This document shows, in pieces, positions 1-8,048 of a stretch of 41,906 nt of DNA. The stretch comes from Capnocytophaga canis. Lineage in GTDB: Bacteria > Bacteroidota > Bacteroidia > Flavobacteriales > Flavobacteriaceae. Location: positions 1 through 41,906 of the forward strand of contig NZ_CDOI01000140.1 in the NCBI RefSeq assembly GCF_000827555.1, written 5' to 3'. Under the pieces are notes generated by a model, which was not told the origin of the DNA, did no database searches, and worked only from the letters and a program-made list of their open reading frames with translations. A program made the translations under genes and the position numbers. How positions within the stretch are numbered: position 1 is the stretch's first letter; each line of letters begins with the position of its first letter.

Positions 1-22
1 ATGTCGCCGCCTTCTTTAATTG

Positions 23-55
23 AAAATCCGTTTCAATATGAAACGGATTTTTTTT
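23..55 (+). terminator. Intrinsic terminator
   Basis: A 13-bp perfect stem (AAAATCCGTTTCA at 23-35 with its complement at 39-51) with a 3-base loop runs into a T run to 55. It probably ends a + strand gene lying left of the window. Confidence 0.7.
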
Positions 56-106
56 ATGCTAAGGTGCGGCGTGTCCCTTTGGTCGAACCGTCGCCTTCTT
101 TAAGTT

Positions 107-138
107 AAAACTCCAATCAGCAATGATTGGAGTTTTTT
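107..138 (+). terminator. Intrinsic terminator
   Basis: A 13-bp perfect stem (AAAACTCCAATCA at 107-119, complement at 124-136) closed by a GCAA tetraloop is followed by T residues. It lies about 50 bases after the previous terminator, with no gene between them. Confidence 0.7.
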
Positions 139-296
139 GTTTTTCAAAGGAGCGGTGCTGTTCGCAAGCTCGGGGCGTAGCCTTGTCTCGTCCTGAAAAA
201 ATGATACAGGATTAAACAACTAAAAAAATATTATTGAGTTCCACCACAGCCGTCCGAAAGTTTTTTGAAAACGTCATAAAAACCCTTGTCAACCCT

Positions 297-404
297 TTAT
301 TTACAAGGGCAGACTTGTTTGTTGTGCGGAATCGCAGGAATGAGATCCAAAATCTGTCTGATTACGGGTTTATTTGTATTTTTGCTTCGCCTGAAGAGTG
401 CCAT
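297..404 (-). pseudogene. Possible remnant of an insertion-sequence transposase N-terminus
   Basis: On the - strand an ATG at 402-404 opens a 35-codon frame starting MALFRRSKNTNKPVIRQILD, which resembles the basic start of IS4-type transposases of Bacteroidota as I remember them; then it stops. A TATATTTG box (426-433) lies just upstream, and further along is a TCCTG...CAGGA inverted pair (about 191-213) that might be an IS end. The body of a transposase is absent, so if this is an IS it is heavily deleted. The identification rests on memory of family style, not on catalytic residues, and could be chance. Confidence 0.3.
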
Positions 405-499
405 AATTGAAAAATGGGAATTTTTCAAATATACGACATTCTCAGGCAACTTTTATTTTAAAAGTTTTGGATAGTTGTGTAAATTAATAAAAAAACGTA

Positions 500-531
500 T
501 TTGATATATTGCTAACAATTACATACCTTTG
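500..531 (+). promoter_or_regulatory. Bacteroidota-type promoter for the DUF6787 gene
   Basis: A TTTG -33 box (500-503) and a TACCTTTG -7 box (524-531) are separated by 20 bases. The predicted start of transcription is near 537-540, which leaves a leader of about 35 bases before the ATG at 574. Confidence 0.75.
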
Positions 532-573
532 CGTCTTGGTACGTCGCTACAGCAATAATAAAAACATACATAA

Positions 574-930
574 ATGCTCCGAAAACTAAAACAACGTTGG
601 AATGTAACTTCCAATACGCAATTTTGGCTTATTTTAATAACTTTTACAATCACAGGTTCGTTGTCTGCGAAAATATCTCGTCCTTTTTGTGATTACATAG
701 GCTTGGATTTCAATAATTTACATCCTATTCTAGCATGGACACTTCGGTTAATCGTGATTCTGCCAATATACCAAATTACATTGTTAATAGTAGGAACTCT
801 TTTGGGGCAATTCCGTTTTTTTTGGGCTTTCGAGAAGAAAATGCTCGGCATCAGACCAAAAAAAATAGAAAACCCTCAGGAGCAAATTGAGGAAAAAGAT
901 TCGAAAAAAACAACACAAATACATAATTAA
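574..930 (+). CDS. DUF6787 family small membrane protein
   Basis: This 118-residue protein has two predicted membrane segments (about 18-38 and 55-80) joined by a short loop, and a highly charged C-terminal tail (about 88-118, rich in Lys, Glu and Gln) likely to be cytoplasmic. The pattern matches the DUF6787 family of Flavobacteriia; relatives are sometimes mislabelled as prolipoprotein diacylglyceryl transferase, but it is far too short and lacks that enzyme's signature. Its function is unknown. It appears to be a single-gene unit driven by the promoter at 500-531. The next gene starts 155 bases downstream, so cotranscription with the peptidase gene is possible but unproven. I am fairly sure of the gene, less so of the family. 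Confidence 0.75.
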   Translation: MLRKLKQRWNVTSNTQFWLILITFTITGSLSAKISRPFCDYIGLDFNNLHPILAWTLRLIVILPIYQITLLIVGTLLGQFRFFWAFEKKMLGIRPKKIENPQEQIEEKDSKKTTQIHN

Positions 931-1085
931 TCTATTAAATTTTACAAATTTCATTTTATTACGGAAGTTCTAAGATTTGTCTTGCGATAGCCTACTCTTT
1001 TCGAATTTATGAATCGGTTGAATTATAACAAGATTTAATTTTTTAGGTTTTGCGTTTGAAATGAGAAAAATAAAAATGTTTACAA

Positions 1086-3266
1086 ATGAAAAAGCACTTA
1101 CTTTTATGGCTCTTCGTGAGTTCTTTAACGACTTTTGCTCAGCAAGGAATCACAAATCAATCGAATGTTGGTTTAAAAAAAATCACGATTGAAGACGCAA
1201 TTTTCGGATACTACAAAAATCCAGATGCACCACAAGGATACAGTTTGCTATATCCAGAAAATTATTATGATTTGCAATGGATAAAAAATACGAACCAATG
1301 GATTCATAGTTCTAACGGAAAGTTTAACATCATCGATGCTAATGGTAAAACAATTAGAACCTTGGGAGATGAACTGATGAAAAACTATCCACAGTTAAAG
1401 CGTTTACCTTCAATCGGGTATATTGACGAAAAAGAGTTCATCTTTGAAGCTGACAACACGTACCATATCTATGACTATCAAAGCGATAAGAAAACTGGGA
1501 GCATTCGCATCCCACAAGAAGCTGATAACAAAGATTTTAATAGAGAAAGGAATGCGGTAGCCTATACCATCGGAAATAATTTATACCTCGCGATAGCTAA
1601 TAATGAAAAAATTGTGATTACCAATCACTCTGATAAAAATATCGTTTCAGGGCAGTCTATCCATAGACAAGAGTTTGGTATCAAAAAAGGTACATTTTGG
1701 TCACCAAAAGGTAATTTTTTGGCTTTCTATCAGAAAAATGAGAGCAACGTAACCGATTATCCGCTCGTAGATATCAATACGCATCCAGCAGTTCCTAAAA
1801 TTATAAAATATCCGATGGTAGGACAAAAAAGCGAACAGGCATCAATCGGAATTTTTAACGTTGATACACATAAAACGATATATTTGGATATTGACACCAC
1901 CGATGAGCATTACCTGACTAACCTATCGTGGTCTCCTGATGAAAAATATGTACTCATCGCTGAAATCAATAGAGATCAGAACTACTATTGGTTAAATAGA
2001 TACGATGTTGCTACTGGAAAAAAGGTAAACACGCTTTTTGAGGAGAAAAACGATAAATGGGTGGAACCAGAAAATCCCGCTGTATTCCTGCCAAATAAGA
2101 ATAATGAATTCTTGTGGATGAGTGAACGTGACGGATTTATGAATCTCTACCACTACAACACGGAAGGAAAACTGATCAAAAAATTAACAAGCTTCAGATG
2201 GGTAGTGCAAGATATTTTAGGGTTCGACAGCAAAGGGAAATACGTATACATCTCTGGAACAGGAACTGACCCTCGAGAGAAACATACGTTTAGAATAGAT
2301 TTGACTAATCCGAAGAAAATTCAACAATTAACAAAGGTAAATGGGACGCATAAAACCCAACTCAGTTCGGATGGAAAATATTTGATAGACGTGTACAGCA
2401 GTATTTCCATTCCAAATAAAATTGACATAATTAACACAGAATCAACTAAAAGCATCACTATTTTAGAGGCTAAAAATCCGCTAGAAGGCGTAGCTGTGAG
2501 CAGTACCGAATTTGTAGAAATAAAAGCCAACGACGGTACAATACTGTATGGAAAGATGCACAAACCAAGGGATATTGACGTAACAAAGAAATATCCTGTT
2601 TTGTTGTATGTTTATGGAGGCCCTCACGCTCAGTTAGTTACTAATTCATGGGGAGTTGGTTCTTATCTTTGGATGCCTTTTTTCGCTGAAAATGAACAAT
2701 ATATCATATTTACCATAGACAACAGAGGAAGTGCCAATAGAGGTTTTGCTTTTGAAAGTGTAATTCATCGCCGATTGGGCGATATTGAAATTCAGGATCA
2801 GCTTACAGGAGTGGAATATTTGAAATCATTGCCCTACGTTGACGATTCGCGGATTGCTGTTCACGGATGGAGTTTTGGGGGATTTATGGCTTCAAGTTTA
2901 ATGCTTCGTCACCCCAATGTTTTTACGACTTCCATAGCAGGAGGAGCTGTTACCGATTGGAAGTTTTACGAAGTAATGTATGGCGAACGCTACATGGACA
3001 CACCCATTTCGAACCGCGAGGGATACGAAAAAAGTCGTGTGGGGAAATATTTGGATAACCTAAATGGAAAATTACTCTTCGTTCACGGGAGTGTGGATGA
3101 TGTTGTTGTACCTCAACATGTAATGTCTATCATACAAGAATCAATCAGCAAAAGAAAAATGGTTGATTTATCGATTTATCCAATGCATGGACACGGGGTT
3201 AGAGGAGTTGATAATGCAAATTTGGTTATCCGAATGTTGGAGTATATCAAACAGCACAACAAGTAG
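1086..3266 (+). CDS. Dipeptidyl peptidase IV (serine peptidase family S9B), secreted
   Basis: This 726-residue protein is the usual length for a bacterial dipeptidyl peptidase IV, which removes X-Pro or X-Ala dipeptides from peptide N-termini. A signal peptide (residues 1-18, ending TFA before QQ) predicts export to the periplasm or outer surface. Residues about 40-480 form the beta-propeller; RQEFG near 194-198 corresponds to the N-terminus-binding Glu loop. The alpha/beta hydrolase domain (about 485-726) carries the triad: Ser596 in GWSFGG, Asp671 in HGSVDD and His703 in HGHG. No type IX secretion C-terminal domain is seen. In asaccharolytic and oral Bacteroidota such enzymes feed peptide catabolism and can act on host proteins. 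The gene ends at a strong terminator, so it is probably monocistronic. The family call is near certain. Confidence 0.95.
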   Translation: MKKHLLLWLFVSSLTTFAQQGITNQSNVGLKKITIEDAIFGYYKNPDAPQGYSLLYPENYYDLQWIKNTNQWIHSSNGKFNIIDANGKTIRTLGDELMKNYPQLKRLPSIGYIDEKEFIFEADNTYHIYDYQSDKKTGSIRIPQEADNKDFNRERNAVAYTIGNNLYLAIANNEKIVITNHSDKNIVSGQSIHRQEFGIKKGTFWSPKGNFLAFYQKNESNVTDYPLVDINTHPAVPKIIKYPMVGQKSEQASIGIFNVDTHKTIYLDIDTTDEHYLTNLSWSPDEKYVLIAEINRDQNYYWLNRYDVATGKKVNTLFEEKNDKWVEPENPAVFLPNKNNEFLWMSERDGFMNLYHYNTEGKLIKKLTSFRWVVQDILGFDSKGKYVYISGTGTDPREKHTFRIDLTNPKKIQQLTKVNGTHKTQLSSDGKYLIDVYSSISIPNKIDIINTESTKSITILEAKNPLEGVAVSSTEFVEIKANDGTILYGKMHKPRDIDVTKKYPVLLYVYGGPHAQLVTNSWGVGSYLWMPFFAENEQYIIFTIDNRGSANRGFAFESVIHRRLGDIEIQDQLTGVEYLKSLPYVDDSRIAVHGWSFGGFMASSLMLRHPNVFTTSIAGGAVTDWKFYEVMYGERYMDTPISNREGYEKSRVGKYLDNLNGKLLFVHGSVDDVVVPQHVMSIIQESISKRKMVDLSIYPMHGHGVRGVDNANLVIRMLEYIKQHNK

Positions 3267-3310
3267 TTCGCATAACAAAAAGTATTGAGAATTTTTTATT
3301 CATTAAACTC

Positions 3311-3359
3311 AGACTATGGCATACATCACTGTTTTTTACGGGTATTGCCATAGTCTTTT
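3311..3359 (+). terminator. Intrinsic terminator after the dipeptidyl peptidase gene
   Basis: An 11-bp perfect stem (AGACTATGGCA at 3311-3321 with TGCCATAGTCT at 3346-3356) encloses a 24-base loop and is followed by TTTT. It sits 45 bases after the stop codon and 27 bases before uvrA. Confidence 0.65.
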
Positions 3360-3385
3360 GTAGCTAAATAACAAAACTAATCCGA

Positions 3386-6145
3386 ATGAAAACCCAAGAA
3401 ATCATCATAAAAGGGGCAAAGCTCCATAATTTAAAAAATGTAACGGTTGGCATCCCTCGCAATAAATTAGTGGTTGTCACAGGGCTTTCGGGATCAGGAA
3501 AGTCAAGTTTGGCGTTCGATACGCTCTATGCAGAGGGACAAAGACGTTACGTAGAGAGTCTGTCTTCCTATGCAAGGCAATTTTTAGGACGATTGGACAA
3601 ACCTAAGGTCGACAACATTGTAGGCATCGCTCCTGCAATTGCCATTGAACAGAAGGTGAATACCTCTAATCCACGTTCCACCGTAGGGACTTCTACTGAA
3701 ATATATGACTATCTGAAACTGCTTTTTGCTCGTATTGGAAAAACTTTTTCGCCCATTTCAGGACAAGAAGTTAAAAAACACACCGTTACGGATGTTGTTA
3801 ATGCTGTTTTGGCATATCGCGAAAGAGAAAAATTATTACTGCTGGCTCCTATCCATATTCCGAGCGAACGAACGATTTATCAGGTATTGCAAATGCTACT
3901 GCAACAAGGATTTCTGCGGATTTTGTACCAAAATGAAATCCTTCGGATTGACGAAATTCAAGAAGGTCAAGTGACTTCTGATTTTTCGTTAGTTGTGGAT
4001 AGGGTAATCGTACAACACAATGAGGATTTTCAACATCGACTGGCCGATGCCGTTGAAGTAGCTTTTTTTGAAGGTAAAGGAGAATGTTTTATACAAGAAG
4101 TTGAAAGTGGTAAACGAATTAGTTTTAGTAATAAATTTGAATTGGATGGGATTGATTTTTTAGAATCAAACGTTCATTTATTCAGTTTTAACAATCCGTA
4201 TGGAGCATGTCCCAAATGTGATGGTTATGGAGATGTGATTGGTCTGGATGAAGATTTGATTATCCCTAACACGGGTCTTTCGGTCTACGATAATTGTATT
4301 TTTCCATGGCGAGGCGAAACAATGAGTTGGTTTAGAGATCAACTGGTTAACAATTCCTATAAATTTGATTTTCCAATACATAAACCGTGGTTTGAACTTA
4401 CGAAGGAAGAAAAAAAAATAGTCTGGAAAGGCAATAAGTATTTTACGGGGTTGGACGACTTTTTTAAAGAACTTGAAGAAAAAAGTTACAAAATCCAAAA
4501 TCGGGTGTTGTTGGCTCGTTATCGGGGAAAAACGAAATGTTCAGAGTGCGAAGGAAAACGTCTACGCAAAGAAGCTGAATATGTAAAAATCCAAGGTAAG
4601 AGTATCTCTGACTTGGTTGATATTTCGATTGAGGAATTACAGATTTTTTTCAAAAATTTACAACTTACTGAATATGAGAAAAATGTAGCTAAGCGTTTAC
4701 TTATTGAAATTGAAAATCGATTGCAATTTTTATCGGATGTTGGTCTGAACTATTTGACTTTAAACCGAAAATCGAACAGCCTTTCGGGTGGTGAAAGTCA
4801 GCGGATTAACTTAGCTACTTCACTGGGGAGTAGTTTAGTAGGCTCCATGTACATCTTGGATGAACCCAGCATCGGTTTACATCCCAAAGACACGGAAAAA
4901 TTAATCGGCGTACTAAAATCATTGCGTGACTTAGGAAATACGGTAATCGTAGTGGAACACGATGAAGAGATTATGAAAGCCGCCGACCATATCATCGATA
5001 TCGGCCCAAAAGCAGGTACACACGGTGGTGAGGTAGTGGCTCAAGGTTCATATGAACAGATACTTACAGCCGATTCACTTACAGGGAAATATCTCAGTAA
5101 GAAGATGAGTATTGAATTGCCAAAGCGAAGGCGTACCTCTCCGCACTATATAAAATTGATTGGTTGCCGTGAAAATAATCTAAAAAATATTGATGTAACT
5201 CTTCCTTTGGATATGCTCACAGTAGTTACAGGAGTTTCAGGAAGTGGAAAATCGACTTTGATAAAGAAGATTTTATATCCGGCTATGTTGCGAGAATTGA
5301 ATATAAACGGAGATAAAGTAGGGCAATTCACTAAACTCGAAGGAAAATACAAACACATTCAGTCGGTGGAGTTCGTTGATCAAAATCCGATTGGCAAATC
5401 GTCGCGTTCCAATCCGATTACCTACTTGAAAGTGTATGACGACATACGGAATCTGTATGCTTCTCAAAAACTATCAAAATTGCGAAATTTCCAAGCAAAA
5501 CACTTCTCATTTAATGTAGATGGTGGACGTTGTGAAGTGTGTAAAGGCGAAGGCGAAGTTACTATCGAAATGCAATTCATGGCAGATGTACATTTACCGT
5601 GTGAAGCATGTGGTGGAAAACGTTTCAAAAAAGAGGTGTTGGAAGTTTCGTTCGAAGGCAAAACTATTGATGATTTGCTCAATACTACCATTGACGATGC
5701 TATCATTTTCTTTGACCAACATAAACAACATAAAATCAGTGCAAAAATAAAACCTCTGCAAGATGTTGGACTAGGATACGTAACTTTGGGACAATCATCC
5801 TCAACGCTTTCGGGTGGAGAAGCTCAACGTATTAAATTGGCCTCATTTTTGGTAAAATCGGAAAGTAAAGAGAAGGTGTTGTTTATTTTTGATGAACCTA
5901 CCACTGGTTTACATTTCCACGATATACATAAATTGCTTTCCTCTTTTCAAGCTCTTATCGAAAAAGGACATTCGATAGTAGTTATCGAACACAATTTAGA
6001 AATGATAAAGTCAGCTGATTATGTGATTGATTTAGGGTTAGATGGAGGTGATAAAGGGGGGACGGTTATTGCCGAAGGAACTCCTGAAGAATTGATTAAA
6101 AACAAAATAAGCTACACAGCAACGTATTTGAAACAGGTGATGTAA
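3386..6145 (+). CDS. uvrA: UvrABC excinuclease subunit A
   Basis: This 919-residue protein is the damage-recognition ATPase of nucleotide excision repair, acting on DNA as a dimer with UvrB. Both ABC modules are complete: Walker A at 33-40 (GLSGSGKS) and 616-623 (GVSGSGKS), signatures LSGGESQR at 466 and LSGGEAQR at 808, each followed by an ILDEPS or IFDEPT Walker B. The C-terminal zinc finger is intact (C716/C719 and C739/C742). CxxC pairs occur at 275/278 and 385/388, but the CxxC that precedes the first of these in E. coli UvrA is replaced here by FELDGIDF, so one zinc module is only half present. I believe this is shared by Bacteroidota UvrA proteins. Many of these genomes carry a second uvrA copy, which cannot be judged from here. 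Confidence 0.97.
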   Translation: MKTQEIIIKGAKLHNLKNVTVGIPRNKLVVVTGLSGSGKSSLAFDTLYAEGQRRYVESLSSYARQFLGRLDKPKVDNIVGIAPAIAIEQKVNTSNPRSTVGTSTEIYDYLKLLFARIGKTFSPISGQEVKKHTVTDVVNAVLAYREREKLLLLAPIHIPSERTIYQVLQMLLQQGFLRILYQNEILRIDEIQEGQVTSDFSLVVDRVIVQHNEDFQHRLADAVEVAFFEGKGECFIQEVESGKRISFSNKFELDGIDFLESNVHLFSFNNPYGACPKCDGYGDVIGLDEDLIIPNTGLSVYDNCIFPWRGETMSWFRDQLVNNSYKFDFPIHKPWFELTKEEKKIVWKGNKYFTGLDDFFKELEEKSYKIQNRVLLARYRGKTKCSECEGKRLRKEAEYVKIQGKSISDLVDISIEELQIFFKNLQLTEYEKNVAKRLLIEIENRLQFLSDVGLNYLTLNRKSNSLSGGESQRINLATSLGSSLVGSMYILDEPSIGLHPKDTEKLIGVLKSLRDLGNTVIVVEHDEEIMKAADHIIDIGPKAGTHGGEVVAQGSYEQILTADSLTGKYLSKKMSIELPKRRRTSPHYIKLIGCRENNLKNIDVTLPLDMLTVVTGVSGSGKSTLIKKILYPAMLRELNINGDKVGQFTKLEGKYKHIQSVEFVDQNPIGKSSRSNPITYLKVYDDIRNLYASQKLSKLRNFQAKHFSFNVDGGRCEVCKGEGEVTIEMQFMADVHLPCEACGGKRFKKEVLEVSFEGKTIDDLLNTTIDDAIIFFDQHKQHKISAKIKPLQDVGLGYVTLGQSSSTLSGGEAQRIKLASFLVKSESKEKVLFIFDEPTTGLHFHDIHKLLSSFQALIEKGHSIVVIEHNLEMIKSADYVIDLGLDGGDKGGTVIAEGTPEELIKNKISYTATYLKQVM

Positions 6146-6152
6146 GAGAATG

Positions 6153-6194
6153 AAAAAAGAGGGTACTGATTCTTTCCAGTAACCTCTTTTTTAT
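6153..6194. terminator. Hairpin terminator between convergent uvrA and the DUF417 gene
   Basis: The arms AAAAAAGAGGGTACTG and CAGTAACCTCTTTTTT pair with one mismatch around an 8-base loop, and the structure is flanked by A and T runs. It can serve uvrA (+) and the converging DUF417 gene (-). Confidence 0.6.
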
Positions 6195-6217
6195 TTTCAT
6201 AAATAAAACTAAGAATT

Positions 6218-6826
6218 TTATTTTTCTTTTTTCAACAGACGTTGAGCCGCATCGGAAGCAGCTATCAAACCTCCCGCTGACATGATTATGTCTTTCAATA
6301 CTAAGCGACCAGCACCTGAAAGATAAGGAAATCCATGTTGTGGTGTTGGCATATCACCTCCTAAATTTGGCACATATACTTCAGGAGTTGTGATTAAAAA
6401 TGAGAGTGTGACAATTGACATTCCAAAAGTTAACAATCCTCCCCAAAGTCCGATTTTTGGAGACCATATTCCTAATAAGGTCAATAACCCGATGAGGCAA
6501 ATCATAGCTCCCAGCCCATAGGAAAAAGTATATGTCCCGTTTTGTTTGTGCCATTCAATATTTTTAGCTACCATTTTTCCTTCTGGATTTTTGTGTAAAA
6601 CATATTCAGGAACAGTTTCTCCTTTGTCATTTACGGCTGTTTTGCCTGTATTGTTATAAAAGAAACTCATAAAAGGGCTATTTGTTACAAACGGAACAAT
6701 GCCATCAGCCTCATATTGATAGACTTTCAATCCTCCAATCCAAGCCATCACGATAAAGATTGCTACTCGGATGTAATTTACAAAATTACGCTGACTACCA
6801 GCTAAAAACGTAAGTAATTGCTTCAT
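6218..6826 (-). CDS. DUF417 (YkgB/RclC-like) inner membrane protein
   Basis: This 202-residue integral membrane protein has four likely transmembrane segments (about 17-37, 97-118, 123-145 and 170-190) and a hydrophilic loop from about 50 to 95. The IVMAWIGGLKVYQYEADGIVP stretch near the N-terminus and the C-terminal GAGRLVLKDI region match the DUF417 family. In E. coli the family member RclC belongs to the reactive-chlorine resistance locus rclABC, which is controlled by the AraC-family sensor RclR. Here too an AraC-type regulator gene lies directly upstream on the same strand. The substrate or mechanism is unknown. The gene has its own promoter at 6862-6869. I am confident of the family, not of the chlorine role. 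Confidence 0.85.
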   Translation of the reverse strand: MKQLLTFLAGSQRNFVNYIRVAIFIVMAWIGGLKVYQYEADGIVPFVTNSPFMSFFYNNTGKTAVNDKGETVPEYVLHKNPEGKMVAKNIEWHKQNGTYTFSYGLGAMICLIGLLTLLGIWSPKIGLWGGLLTFGMSIVTLSFLITTPEVYVPNLGGDMPTPQHGFPYLSGAGRLVLKDIIMSAGGLIAASDAAQRLLKKEK

Positions 6827-6861
6827 TGTATTATAAATTTATATGTTACTAATTTGGTTTG

Positions 6862-6869
6862 CAAAAGTA
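6862..6869 (-). promoter_or_regulatory. -7 box of the DUF417 gene promoter
   Basis: Read on the - strand this is TACTTTTG, a match to TAnnTTTG, about 36 bases upstream of the ATG. No clear TTTG -33 box sits at the right spacing (only TTAG, 19 bases away), so an activator such as the adjacent AraC-type protein may be needed. That last point is inference. Confidence 0.6.
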
Positions 6870-6917
6870 GTTATATCGCTAAACATACCTAATGGACAAA
6901 AAAGGGTTTTACATAGA

Positions 6918-7733
6918 TTATTTTGCTACAACAGAAATTCCTACCGTTTCCCGAAAATGCTTTGGAGACAATCCAACGGCTTTCTTGAAAAACCGACTGA
7001 AATAAAATTCATCTTCAAAATTCATTTCAAAAGCAATTTCTTTGATTGACTTACAGGTCAAGTGCAATTGTTTTTTAGCCTCTAAAACAATGCGTTCTTG
7101 AATGAGTTTGGCAGGAGATTTTTCAAATAATTGTTTAATTTTTTTACTGAAAGTATCCACCGAAAGATGAGCTTTATCGGCATAGAAAGCTACACTACGT
7201 TCGGTCAGAAAATAAGTTTCTAAGTTTTTTTGAAAATCCAACCCTATACTGTTATTTACTTTCAGCATTAAATCTTTCAAAATTAAACTTTTATCTTTAC
7301 TTGAAAGTGCCAAAATCAGCTGTAAATATGATCGTAACACCGCCTGAGAATACGTCGTTTTCTCTCCTAATTCGGTTTTTATCCGTTTAAAAATTGACTT
7401 TATTTCGCTGAAATGTTCTTCCGATAGTTGAATGTGAGGTTGCATATAAATATTATTGAATAACAGTCCGTTACACGCCACCTCTTCCTTATGGTATTCA
7501 ATACAATAAAAATCGCCATGGAACTGCAACACTTCAACTTCTCCGGGTATTTCTTTCAAAAATTGTATTTTTTGATAGGGTGATAAGAACAAAATCGTAT
7601 GTCCATCATATTCAAAATCGACTGAATTTACAGAAAAAGCACCGCTACCTACAAACAAAAAAATACAATAATTTTCTACGCTAAACCCTTCTCTGAGTTG
7701 TTGTGTGATATTATTTTTTATTGATATATTCAT
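6918..7733 (-). CDS. AraC-family transcriptional regulator
   Basis: This 271-residue protein starts at the ATG at 7733; an in-frame TTG upstream lies inside the promoter and is rejected. Residues about 1-140 form a cupin-like sensor half (VENYCIFLFVGSGAFSVNS, FLSPYQKIQF). The last hundred residues hold the two helix-turn-helix motifs of AraC proteins, ending in the typical EIAFEMNFEDEFYFSRFFKK and GLSPKHFRE. It should bind DNA as an activator or repressor; the ligand is unknown. The downstream neighbour is a DUF417 membrane protein with a promoter lacking a good -33 box, so that gene is the most likely target. Three Cys residues (Cys22, Cys86 and Cys227 from this start) could matter if it senses oxidants, which is a guess. 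Confidence 0.88.
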   Translation of the reverse strand: MNISIKNNITQQLREGFSVENYCIFLFVGSGAFSVNSVDFEYDGHTILFLSPYQKIQFLKEIPGEVEVLQFHGDFYCIEYHKEEVACNGLLFNNIYMQPHIQLSEEHFSEIKSIFKRIKTELGEKTTYSQAVLRSYLQLILALSSKDKSLILKDLMLKVNNSIGLDFQKNLETYFLTERSVAFYADKAHLSVDTFSKKIKQLFEKSPAKLIQERIVLEAKKQLHLTCKSIKEIAFEMNFEDEFYFSRFFKKAVGLSPKHFRETVGISVVAK

Positions 7734-7754
7734 ACGCAATAAAATTTCGTTGAA

Positions 7755-7785
7755 CAAAAATAGTTTTTTTTAGGATTTTGGCAAA
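7755..7785 (-). promoter_or_regulatory. Promoter of the AraC-family regulator gene
   Basis: On the - strand a TTTG -33 box (7782-7785), a 19-base spacer and a TATTTTTG -7 box (7755-7762) form a close match to the Bacteroidota consensus. It lies 21 bases upstream of the ATG at 7733 and overlaps the rejected TTG start. Confidence 0.75.
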
Positions 7786-8048
7786 ATTTTTGAGTGGGAA
7801 ATGTCTCGATTTTGAAAGTAAACTTATTTTTGATTTTTTTTTCTATATATTAGGAATATAATACTGAAAATCAATATTCAACGCATAAATATTAAATCAC
7901 TTTTGAACTTTAAAAAACAAATTTCAACAAAAAGAAATTGATACAGATTTTCCTGAAAACGATTGAATTATATTACTAAAAATAGTCATAGAACTAAAAA
8001 AATATATACCTTTGCAAAAATATTTTAATTATATCAATAAAAAATACA
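7758..8048. other. Divergent intergenic region
   Basis: This very AT-rich spacer of about 290 bases lies between the AraC-type regulator (-) and the subtilase gene (+). It contains the two divergent promoters listed separately. Between them (about 7800-7980) I see no coding frame, repeat or stable hairpin. Confidence 0.5.
8007..8014 (+). promoter_or_regulatory. -7 box of the subtilase gene promoter
   Basis: TACCTTTG matches the TAnnTTTG consensus and lies 34 bases before the ATG at 8049. No TTTG is found at the expected -33 spacing, so the promoter is incomplete by eye. Confidence 0.6.

Larger units (their letters stand above)
1..573. other. Gene-poor left edge with two terminators and possible IS debris
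   Basis: No intact gene is supported here. The stretch holds two strong hairpin terminators (23-55 and 107-138), a possible transposase start fragment on the - strand (297-404), and the promoter of the first gene (500-531). The two terminators are each preceded by a similar stretch (GTCGCC, then TTCTTTAA, at 3-19 and 90-103), so the segment looks like two related 3' ends in tandem. A 62-codon open frame at 286-474 (+) begins at TTG and has no recognisable features; I do not call it. Confidence 0.5.

Noticed and set aside
931-1085. Candidate promoter TAGGTTTTG (about 1046-1054) for the dipeptidyl peptidase gene
   Set aside because: It has one extra base compared with TAnnTTTG and a 23-base spacer to a TTG, so it is too weak to call.
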